Of a stretch of DNA of 9,603 bases, positions 1 to 5,069 are shown piece after piece. The DNA is from an uncultured Bacilli bacterium (GTDB lineage Bacteria; Bacillota_I; Bacilli_A; RF39; UBA660): contig CAKOLH010000032.1 in NCBI GenBank assembly GCA_934096105.1, positions 1-9,603 of the forward strand, written 5' to 3'. The notes beneath the pieces were generated by a model. The model was not told the DNA's origin. It searched no databases and saw only the letters and a program-made list of their open reading frames with translations. A program made the position numbers and the translations under genes. How positions within the stretch are numbered: the first letter of the stretch is position 1; each line of letters opens with the position of its first letter.

Positions 1-31
1 CTTCTCTTTTCTATCTTATATATAACTCTCT

Positions 32-60
32 ATTATAATTATGTTTCTATGGTTAGTCAA
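32..60 (-). promoter_or_regulatory. Leftward sigma-A promoter for a gene outside the window
   Basis: On the minus strand, TTGACT (55-60) is followed by a 17-bp spacer and a perfect TATAAT (32-37). Transcription would start near position 25 and run off the left edge, so a minus-strand gene should begin just outside the window. A-rich DNA at about 61-78 could act as an UP element. The downstream gene cannot be seen. Confidence 0.6.
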
Positions 61-78
61 TGTTTTTTTAGTTTTTTA

Positions 79-163
79 TTCACTTTAATTCTAGGGTATT
101 AAAGTGCTGTTATTAGCCTTAGGTCTAATAACAGTGTATCCGAGATACCTATTATATATAAGC
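79..163. repeat. Two-hairpin intergenic element, copy 1
   Basis: This is one of two near-identical copies in the window; the other is at 8331-8414, and hand alignment finds about 77 of 85 positions identical. It contains a perfect 9-bp inverted repeat (81-89 with 98-106, loop 90-97). Directly after it comes a perfect 10-bp inverted repeat (107-116 with 125-134, loop 117-124), then a small 5-bp stem (136-140 with 144-148) and a conserved AT-rich tail to 163. Neither strand has a run of T after a stem, so it does not look like an intrinsic terminator. It could be an operator or upstream activating site, a REP/MITE-like repeat or a structured RNA. Here it lies between the leftward promoter at 32-60 and the rightward RNA promoter at 200-228. 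I do not recognise it as a known family. Confidence 0.75.
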
Positions 164-199
164 CAGTGATATATACTTAGATTTGTTAGTCAATAGTCA

Positions 200-228
200 T
201 TGACATATTCTATATTATTTGGTATATT
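200..228 (+). promoter_or_regulatory. Strong promoter for the small RNA
   Basis: A perfect TTGACA -35 (200-205), a 17-bp spacer and TATATT as -10 (223-228) form a near-consensus sigma-A promoter. The predicted start is at about 233-236, exactly where the GC-rich structured segment begins. It is the closest match to the sigma-A consensus on the plus strand of this window. Confidence 0.7.
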
Positions 229-234
229 GGTTAT

Positions 235-306
235 GGCAAAGCAATTTGCTTGGGGTTCGTGATATCGCGGACGGTAAGGACTGTATGAAGCAGTTCTTAT
301 TTTTTA
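235..306 (+). ncRNA. Candidate small structured RNA, about 70 nt
   Basis: A consensus-like promoter lies immediately upstream and an intrinsic terminator closes the segment, giving a self-contained transcript of about 70 nt. The body is about 48% G+C (31 of 65 bases, 235-299), which stands out from the very AT-rich surroundings. Three successive hairpins can be drawn: AAGCA/TGCTT (239-243 with 247-251), a 7-bp stem with an ATAT loop (255-261 with 266-272, two G-U pairs), and the 9-bp terminator stem (275-283 with 291-299). Between this terminator and the next gene there is a separate promoter (341-369). It is therefore probably an independent small RNA, although a leader or riboswitch for the yigZ-like gene remains possible. 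I could not match it to the SRP RNA core, 6S RNA, tmRNA, tRNA or a riboswitch consensus that I know. Confidence 0.55.
275..306 (+). terminator. Intrinsic terminator of the small RNA
   Basis: The stem TAAGGACTG (275-283) pairs with CAGTTCTTA (291-299) over 9 bp with one G-U pair and a 7-nt loop. It is followed by a T-rich run from 300 to about 310. Confidence 0.75.
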
Positions 307-340
307 TTTTATGATTAATAATTACTTTAGAAATAATAGT

Positions 341-369
341 TTGATAATTATATTTTTATATAGTATAAT
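341..369 (+). promoter_or_regulatory. Promoter of the yigZ-like gene
   Basis: TTGATA (341-346), a 17-bp spacer and a perfect TATAAT (364-369) are present. The predicted start near 376 falls within the GGTGGTGA ribosome-binding segment (373-380), leaving an untranslated leader of only about 9 nt before the ATG at 385. Confidence 0.6.
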
Positions 370-384
370 GGTGGTGGTGAGATT

Positions 385-960
385 ATGTTTAGTATTAAGA
401 ATAATGATAAATATGAACTTATTATTAAGAACTCTAAGTTTATTTCTTTGATATTTAGAGTATATAGTAAAGATGAAGTTAATGATATTTTAGATAGTAT
501 TAAAAAAGAGTATCCTAATGCTACTCATTATTGTTATGGATATGTTATTGATAGTGATATTAGGGCTAATGATGATAATGAGCCTTCAGGTACTGCTGGA
601 TATCCTATATTGAATCAAATTACTAGTAATAGTTTAAATTATACTTTGCTTGTGGTTGTTAGGTATTTTGGTGGTATTAAACTAGGAGCGGGGCTACTTA
701 CTAGAACTTATGCTAAAGTAGCTAGAGAAGTTATTAGCGATAATAATATTATTGAGTTAGAAAAAGGTTATGATATAGATATTATATTTAATTATAATGA
801 TATTAAAGATATTGATTATATTCTTGGTAATTCTAAAGTTATTTATAAAAGTTTTGATGAAAATATTACTTATAATGTTTATGTTAATAAGAGTGTTTTA
901 GATAAATTATCTAAATATAATACTATTATTAATAAAGAAATATATATAGAAAAGGAATGA
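385..960 (+). CDS. yigZ: IMPACT/YigZ family protein (UPF0029)
   Basis: The 191-residue protein is slightly shorter than typical YigZ/YvyE proteins (a little over 200). The N-terminal UPF0029 domain is unmistakable: ATHYCYGY (residues 46-53), DNEPSGTAGYP (64-74) and the family signature VVRYFGGIKLGAGLLTR (91-107). The rest, roughly residues 130-190, fits the DUF1949 C-terminal domain. The family includes eukaryotic IMPACT, a regulator of translation stress signalling, and bacterial YigZ, whose biochemical role is not settled; a ribosome- or RNA-related role has been suggested. It should be a soluble cytoplasmic protein with no signal peptide or membrane helix. The ATG at 385 is chosen because GGTGA lies 5 bases upstream and a TATAAT promoter lies just before it. 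The gene is monocistronic, ending inside a hairpin shared with convergent trpS. Codon use is very A/T-biased, as in its neighbours. Confidence 0.92.
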   Translation: MFSIKNNDKYELIIKNSKFISLIFRVYSKDEVNDILDSIKKEYPNATHYCYGYVIDSDIRANDDNEPSGTAGYPILNQITSNSLNYTLLVVVRYFGGIKLGAGLLTRTYAKVAREVISDNNIIELEKGYDIDIIFNYNDIKDIDYILGNSKVIYKSFDENITYNVYVNKSVLDKLSKYNTIINKEIYIEKE

Positions 961-978
961 TTTTTAAATCATTCCTTT
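951..978. terminator. Shared hairpin terminator between convergent genes
   Basis: A perfect 13-bp inverted repeat (951-963 with 966-978) spans the stop codon of the yigZ-like gene and reaches the stop codon of trpS. The sequence is A-rich before and T-rich after on either strand, so it can serve both convergent transcripts. The T tracts are short (4 T), so termination may be partial. Confidence 0.65.
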
Positions 979-1961
979 TAATATCTTCCTAAACCTACTT
1001 TACTGAATACTTCTTCTAGTTTTTGTTTGGCTATTTTATTAGTTATTTCTTTTCCTCTATCTAGTATTTCATCTATTTCGGTACTATTTATTAATTCATT
1101 ATACTTTGTTTGAATATTAGTTAGAACTTCTACAACTAAATCGGCTACTTCTTTTTTTAGATTACCATAGTTATAGTCTTTAAAGTGTTCTTCAGCATCT
1201 TTTATACTTATTTCTTTAAGTGATGAATAGATAGTAAGTAAGTTTGATATTCCTGGTTTTGTTTCAGGGTTATAGTAGACTTTTGATTCACTATCTGTTA
1301 CAGCACTCATTATTTTCTTTCTGATTGTTTTTTCATCATCTAATAGAAGGATTACTCCTTTGTATGTTTCATCACTCTTACTCATCTTTTTAGTAGGATT
1401 TTGTAAATCCATTATTTTGGCTCCTACTTTAGGTATTAATGGTTCTGGTATTTTGAATGTTTCTCCATAGTTTTTGTTAAATCTTTCGGCAATATTACGT
1501 GCAAGTTCTACGTGCTGTTTTTGATCTATTCCTACTGGTACATAGTCAGCATCATATAATAATATATCTGAGGCCATTAAGATTGGATATGTAAATAGTC
1601 CTACAGTAACGTTTTCTCCTTTACTTGATTTATCTTTATACTGTGTCATACGAGAGGCTTCGCCCATGTAGGTGTTACATTCTAATACCCAAGATAGATT
1701 GGCGTGATATAAATTTTCTGATTGTAAGTATATTATATTTTTGTCTGGGTCTACACCACAGGCTAAATATAGGGCTACATTCTTTCTTATTCTTTCTTTT
1801 AATAAATCATGATCTTGTTTTACTGTGATAGCGTGCATATCTGGTACAAAAAGAAATGATTCATACTCTTCTTGTCTTTCAATAGTACCTTTTATACCAC
1901 CAATAAAACTACCTAAGGTTAATTCTCCACTTGGTTTTAATCCTGTTAATATTCTTTTCAT
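978..1961 (-). CDS. trpS: Tryptophanyl-tRNA synthetase
   Basis: This cytoplasmic class I aminoacyl-tRNA synthetase charges tRNA-Trp with tryptophan using ATP. The 327-residue length is the usual size for bacterial TrpRS. Visible landmarks are the N-terminal nucleotide-binding motif in HIGH-like form, TLGSFIG (residues 15-21); the conserved DMHAITV segment (41-47); the tryptophan-pocket and ATP region MASDILLYDADYVPVGIDQK (129-148), whose Asp132 is equivalent to the indole-binding aspartate of the Geobacillus enzyme; and KMSKS (192-196). The protein ends in the typical VGLGRY. The ATG at 1961 has AAGGTG six bases upstream and its own promoter. The leader is only about 15 nt, so there is no room for the T-box or attenuator often found before synthetase genes in Firmicutes; expression therefore looks constitutive. 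Nothing unusual is seen in the catalytic residues. Confidence 0.97.
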   Translation of the reverse strand: MKRILTGLKPSGELTLGSFIGGIKGTIERQEEYESFLFVPDMHAITVKQDHDLLKERIRKNVALYLACGVDPDKNIIYLQSENLYHANLSWVLECNTYMGEASRMTQYKDKSSKGENVTVGLFTYPILMASDILLYDADYVPVGIDQKQHVELARNIAERFNKNYGETFKIPEPLIPKVGAKIMDLQNPTKKMSKSDETYKGVILLLDDEKTIRKKIMSAVTDSESKVYYNPETKPGISNLLTIYSSLKEISIKDAEEHFKDYNYGNLKKEVADLVVEVLTNIQTKYNELINSTEIDEILDRGKEITNKIAKQKLEEVFSKVGLGRY

Positions 1962-1982
1962 AAATACACCTTCTTCCTTCTA

Positions 1983-2011
1983 ATTATATAATATTATAAT
2001 ATTTTTTTCAA
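1983..2011 (-). promoter_or_regulatory. trpS promoter
   Basis: On the minus strand, TTGAAA (2006-2011), a 17-bp spacer and a perfect TATAAT (1983-1988) are present. The predicted start is near 1976, just upstream of the AAGGTG ribosome binding site (1968-1973). The -35 is 4 bp from the -35 of the divergent promoter at 2016-2044. Confidence 0.65.
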
Positions 2012-2015
2012 TATC

Positions 2016-2044
2016 TTTACATATTTTACTTATTTTGGTATACT
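2016..2044 (+). promoter_or_regulatory. Promoter of the PF06541 membrane protein gene
   Basis: TTTACA (2016-2021), a 17-bp spacer and TATACT (2039-2044) give 5/6 matches in both boxes. The start is predicted near 2051, which coincides with the GTGAGG ribosome binding site (2051-2056) ahead of the ATG at 2064. Confidence 0.6.
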
Positions 2045-2063
2045 TTTAAAGTGAGGTAGATAT

Positions 2064-2759
2064 ATGAAAACATTTTTTACTTATTTTATATTATTTTTAA
2101 TTTATTCTTTTATTGGATGGGCTATTGAGGTAGTTGTTACTTTTAATAAAGATAAAAGATTTGTTAATAGAGGATTTTTGTTAGGACCTTATTGTCCTAT
2201 ATATGGGTTTTCCTCTATTATTATGATTTTGTATCTTAGTAGATATCGTAATAGTTTTGTTACTGTATTTCTTTTAGCGGTTGTAGTTTGTTCAATAATG
2301 GAATATTTGGTTAGTTATCTTATGGAGAAGTTATTTAAGGCTAGATGGTGGGATTATAGTAATAGAAAATTTAATATTAATGGAAGAGTATGTTTAGAGA
2401 ATTCTATTTGGTTTGGTTTACTTGGAGCTCTTCTTATATATATAGTTAATCCTTTCTTATCTAATGTTATTGCTATGATTGATGATAAAGTCTTAATAAT
2501 CGTGGGTAGTGTTTTACTTGTTATATTTATTACGGACTTAATTATATCTCTTAATGTTACTATTAGAATTAAGAATACTATTACTAAACTTGTTAAGAAA
2601 GATAGTACTGAGGACTTTAATCATAAGATAAAAGAAATTATTAATAGTAAGGTTCTTAATCGTAGATTATTTAAGGCTTTTCCTAAGATTAAGATTAATG
2701 TTAAGGATAAGGTTATTGATTTTAAAAATAATATAAAAGAAAAAATAGAGAAAAAGTAA
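2064..2759 (+). CDS. PF06541-family membrane protein (putative ABC transporter permease, type IV)
   Basis: This is a 231-residue integral membrane protein. Family landmarks are FIGWAIEVV (residues 17-25), NRGFLLGPYCPIYGFS (35-50), a conserved MEYL...LFKARWWDYS block (79-99) and INGRVCLENSIWFGLLG (105-121), matching the PF06541 family found mainly in Firmicutes. About five hydrophobic segments are visible (near 5-25, 44-60, 66-88, 114-130 and 143-165). They are followed by a basic, lysine-rich C-terminal tail of about 60 residues that is probably cytoplasmic. The name putative ABC-transporter type IV comes from family annotation; no ATPase or substrate-binding gene lies nearby, so transport is unproven and the substrate is unknown. 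The ATG is supported by GTGAGG seven bases upstream. The gene appears monocistronic, divergent from trpS and convergent with the flippase gene. Confidence 0.85.
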   Translation: MKTFFTYFILFLIYSFIGWAIEVVVTFNKDKRFVNRGFLLGPYCPIYGFSSIIMILYLSRYRNSFVTVFLLAVVVCSIMEYLVSYLMEKLFKARWWDYSNRKFNINGRVCLENSIWFGLLGALLIYIVNPFLSNVIAMIDDKVLIIVGSVLLVIFITDLIISLNVTIRIKNTITKLVKKDSTEDFNHKIKEIINSKVLNRRLFKAFPKIKINVKDKVIDFKNNIKEKIEKK

Positions 2760-2773
2760 AAATCTCTATTTTT
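2741..2773. terminator. Bidirectional terminator between convergent genes
   Basis: An 11-bp inverted repeat (AAAAATAGAGA, 2741-2751, with TCTCTATTTTT, 2763-2773) encloses an 11-nt loop containing the stop codon of the plus-strand gene and overlaps the end of the minus-strand flippase gene. T-rich sequence follows the stem on both strands. Confidence 0.7.
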
Positions 2774-4292
2774 TTAGTTTTCTTTTTAACATATTTAATA
2801 TTCTTCTGAAAAGATTTTTGGCATCATTACTAATTAAATATAATATTATCATGGTTATTAATGTTACTAAGATGAATACTATACCTAGTTTTATTATTGT
2901 ACTTATAAAACCGGTACTTATACTTACGAAGTATGATTCTACTGGGGTTAAGATTAATGATAATATAACAAATAATAGTATTGTTATGATAAAGTATTTT
3001 AATACGTCTATTAGTTTTACTTCTTTTAATATTTTCTTGGTAACTAGATTTGTTTTTAGTAATATATTTACTAAGAAAGCAATTGCAGTACCTAATAATA
3101 TTCCATTTATTCCAAAGAAGTTTATTAGTATTATTGATAATACTAAGTTAGTTGTAGCACATATAAAGATGTGTTTTTTGTTATCTTTAAATAGACCATC
3201 GGCATTTATTAGGGCCACTAGGGGATAATATAAGATATTTAGGAATAATGTTGATGTAAATAGTACTACTGTTAAATAACTTAGTATGTAGTTTTCTTTT
3301 CCTACCCATACTGAGACAAAGCCTCTTATTCCTATCATAAATGTTATTGACATACTAAAGGCTATTAAGATAAATAGCATTAGAAATTCTTTGAATAATG
3401 GGTATACTCTATCATCTTCTTTTTTAGCAAAGACATTACCAAAAGAATATACACTTGATAGTTCTACTCTTGAGGCTACTTCATTTAGGAATCTTAATAT
3501 ATAGTTATATGTTGTATAGATACTTACCATTACTGGGCCATTGAAGGCCATTAATAATAAGGCATCGACGTTATTTAATACTAGGTAGCCTATTTGTGTC
3601 CAAGCTAAGTCTTTGGTCATTTTTACCATGCTAGTATCTTTTCTAGCTATTTCATGAAGATATGGATATTTCTTTTTGACTACTATTCTGTTTATTATTT
3701 CTTCAAGTATCTTCATTATTAAGATTACGATGGCTATTGATTCTAGTGTTCTAAATTTTACTGTTACTACTACTATTAGGATATCACATAGTATTTTTAC
3801 ACCATTGAATACTAGAGAATATACATATTTTTCTTGGGCAGCACATAATACGGCTTGATATGTTTGACCCCTTCCAAAATATGATATTAGGTATGATGTT
3901 GAGATTATGAAGAAACATATTAAAGCGGATACTTTGTAACCTTCTTCAAAGTGATAGAAGAGATATAATCCTAGTGTTACTAGGCATATTATTCCTAGTA
4001 TTACAAAGGCTATTATTCTGAATACTTTTCTAGCTCCGCCATATATGGCATTTATATCATCTTTATTTTTATCTGCGAATGGTTTATATAAACTATAGGT
4101 AACGGCTTCGGAGAAGCCCATTTGAGCTAAGAAGACATAAGATATTATTTGGTTTATGGTTTGATAATAGCCATTACCAACGTCTCCGATATAGTTTATT
4201 AAAACATCCATTTTTACTATACCTATTACACCGATTATTAGGTATGGTAAAATATCACATATCATATTTAAAAATATTTTCTTTGTTCTCAT
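2766..4292 (-). CDS. MOP-superfamily polysaccharide flippase (Wzx-like)
   Basis: This 508-residue, very hydrophobic protein has roughly 12-14 predicted membrane helices, alternating with short basic loops such as RIVVKKKYP near residue 202. The start (ILPYLIIGVIGIVKMDVLINYIG), the gap of loops between the two halves, and the mid-protein segment WTQIGYLVLNNVDALLL followed by an FxxEVASRVELSSVYSFGNVF-like stretch resemble polysaccharide transporters of the MOP/MVF superfamily (RfbX/Wzx, MurJ relatives). Such proteins move undecaprenyl-linked sugars across the membrane. The substrate cannot be told: no glycosyltransferase or polymerase genes adjoin it, unlike the usual setting in a capsule cluster. 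The ATG at 4292 is supported by AGGAAGTG a few bases upstream and a fair promoter at 4311-4339. A general polysaccharide or teichoic-acid-related exporter is the best guess. Confidence 0.82.
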   Translation of the reverse strand: MRTKKIFLNMICDILPYLIIGVIGIVKMDVLINYIGDVGNGYYQTINQIISYVFLAQMGFSEAVTYSLYKPFADKNKDDINAIYGGARKVFRIIAFVILGIICLVTLGLYLFYHFEEGYKVSALICFFIISTSYLISYFGRGQTYQAVLCAAQEKYVYSLVFNGVKILCDILIVVVTVKFRTLESIAIVILIMKILEEIINRIVVKKKYPYLHEIARKDTSMVKMTKDLAWTQIGYLVLNNVDALLLMAFNGPVMVSIYTTYNYILRFLNEVASRVELSSVYSFGNVFAKKEDDRVYPLFKEFLMLFILIAFSMSITFMIGIRGFVSVWVGKENYILSYLTVVLFTSTLFLNILYYPLVALINADGLFKDNKKHIFICATTNLVLSIILINFFGINGILLGTAIAFLVNILLKTNLVTKKILKEVKLIDVLKYFIITILLFVILSLILTPVESYFVSISTGFISTIIKLGIVFILVTLITMIILYLISNDAKNLFRRILNMLKRKLKK

Positions 4293-4310
4293 ATTTCACT
4301 TCCTATATAT

Positions 4311-4339
4311 ATGATACCACAAATTGGAATTTATATAAA
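4311..4339 (-). promoter_or_regulatory. Possible promoter of the flippase gene
   Basis: On the minus strand, TTTATA (4334-4339), a 17-bp spacer and TATCAT (4311-4316) are present. Taken alone the match is moderate. The predicted start near 4304 falls at the AGGAAGTG ribosome binding site, the same geometry as the other promoters in the window. Confidence 0.4.
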
Positions 4340-4370
4340 GAGAAAGATTGTATTTGACATATTTAAATAT

Positions 4371-4556
4371 TTATTCATTATTATTACTTTCATACATTAT
4401 AAGAGCGGAAAAACAGTATATTTGTTCTTCTCCATAGATACTACATGAACTATTAAACTTGATATCTATTATATCGATATTATTTTCTTTAATAAAGTTA
4501 TTTATAGATTCTTCTAAATCTTTTTCATGTCCTTCATCTATTACTTTTACTTTCAT
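4371..4556 (-). CDS. Cse60-like sporulation family protein
   Basis: This is a 61-residue acidic cytoplasmic protein. Its pattern resembles the small Cse60 family of spore-formers: MKVKVIDEGHEKDLEESINNF at the start, then a DIIDIKFNSS strand and EEQIYCFSALIMYE at the end. Bacillus Cse60 is made under sigma-E in the mother cell; its function is not known. The start at 4556 is preferred over an in-frame ATG at 4583, because that upstream ATG lies inside the loop of a terminator hairpin without a ribosome binding site, whereas GGTGA (4561-4565) sits just before 4556. No clear sigma-A promoter is seen between the hairpin and the gene. It may therefore be expressed by read-through from eno or from a sporulation-type promoter that I cannot define. 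The downstream flippase has its own putative promoter. The family call rests on pattern resemblance, so it is moderate. Confidence 0.65.
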   Translation of the reverse strand: MKVKVIDEGHEKDLEESINNFIKENNIDIIDIKFNSSCSIYGEEQIYCFSALIMYESNNNE

Positions 4557-4565
4557 GATATCACC

Positions 4566-4599
4566 AAAAAAAGTATATAACATTTGTTATACACTTTTT
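4566..4599 (-). terminator. Terminator of the eno-lipoprotein operon
   Basis: On the minus strand a 14-bp stem with one G-U pair (4586-4599 with 4568-4581, 4-nt loop) is followed by a run of U. It begins about 9 bases after the lipoprotein stop codon. Its U run directly abuts the GGTGA ribosome binding site of the cse60-like gene, so it may act as a partial terminator or attenuator for that gene. Confidence 0.7.
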
Positions 4600-4607
4600 G
4601 TCATTTT

Positions 4608-5069
4608 TTAGCCTCTATTTACTTCGTAATATATTTTATTTAAATCATTATTGTCATCAGTATATTCTAAGTATAATTTAAATTTAGTATTGGAAATATC
4701 ATTTATAGTTTGAATATGTCCATTTAATACTATTTTATCTTTACTATTCTCTTGTAGTTTTTTTGGTTCATCAAATATTCCTACTGATGGATATGCTTCT
4801 TCATTAACAAAGTTATGAATAAGTAGTGCTTTGACATTATGCATATTTATTTTGGGATTATCTATTACTAAGCTATAGTCAGTTATTTCTTCATCTACTC
4901 TTTCAATATTAAAATATACGTTAAATTCTAGAGTTTCTTCACCATTAAATATATCTCTTTGTTCTAATTCGTCTTTGTATTCTAAGTAAGCTATTTTATT
5001 TTCTTCTTCTTTATTAGTACAACCTATTAATATAAATAGTAATGGTATTATTATTAATAGCTTTTTCAT
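4608..5069 (-). CDS. Small lipoprotein of unknown function
   Basis: This 153-residue protein has a clear lipoprotein signal: MKK, a hydrophobic stretch (residues 4-15) and the lipobox LIGC with Cys17 as the predicted lipidated residue. It should sit on the outer face of the membrane as a short mature protein of about 137 residues. The mature part is acidic near the start (KEEENK) and rich in alternating hydrophobic and polar residues (LEFNVYFNIE, KIVLNGHI, TKFKLYLEYTD), suggesting a small beta-sandwich domain. I do not recognise a family. Its ATG overlaps the TGA of eno (ATGA), and a GAGGA lies within the last eno codons, indicating translational coupling. A terminator follows its stop. Its place in an operon with a glycolytic enzyme does not by itself indicate its role. 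Confidence 0.8.
   Translation of the reverse strand: MKKLLIIIPLLFILIGCTNKEEENKIAYLEYKDELEQRDIFNGEETLEFNVYFNIERVDEEITDYSLVIDNPKINMHNVKALLIHNFVNEEAYPSVGIFDEPKKLQENSKDKIVLNGHIQTINDISNTKFKLYLEYTDDNNDLNKIYYEVNRG

Noticed and set aside
79..163. Hairpin element as a CRISPR repeat or an intrinsic terminator
   Set aside because: Only two copies more than 8 kb apart exist, with no spacer array, and neither strand has a T run directly after a stem.
233..262. Nine-codon frame MAKQFAWGS inside the small RNA, possibly a leader peptide
   Set aside because: It has no ribosome binding site, the predicted transcript starts at or after its ATG, and it overlaps the hairpins; short frames like this arise often by chance.
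235..306. SRP (4.5S) RNA, tRNA or a known riboswitch
   Set aside because: The GGAA tetraloop and conserved internal loops of SRP RNA are missing, there is no tRNA T-arm or cloverleaf, and I found no riboswitch core that I could name.
2818..3228. Plus-strand frame opposite the flippase gene
   Set aside because: It is antisense to a well-supported membrane protein and shows no recognisable domain.
4353..4358. Plus-strand TTGACA as a promoter
   Set aside because: No -10 lies at a suitable distance and no plus-strand gene follows.
4557..4583. Longer N-terminus for the Cse60-like protein from an ATG at 4583
   Set aside because: This ATG is in the loop and stem of a terminator and has no ribosome binding site; the ATG at 4556 has GGTGA and begins the family-like MKVKV.
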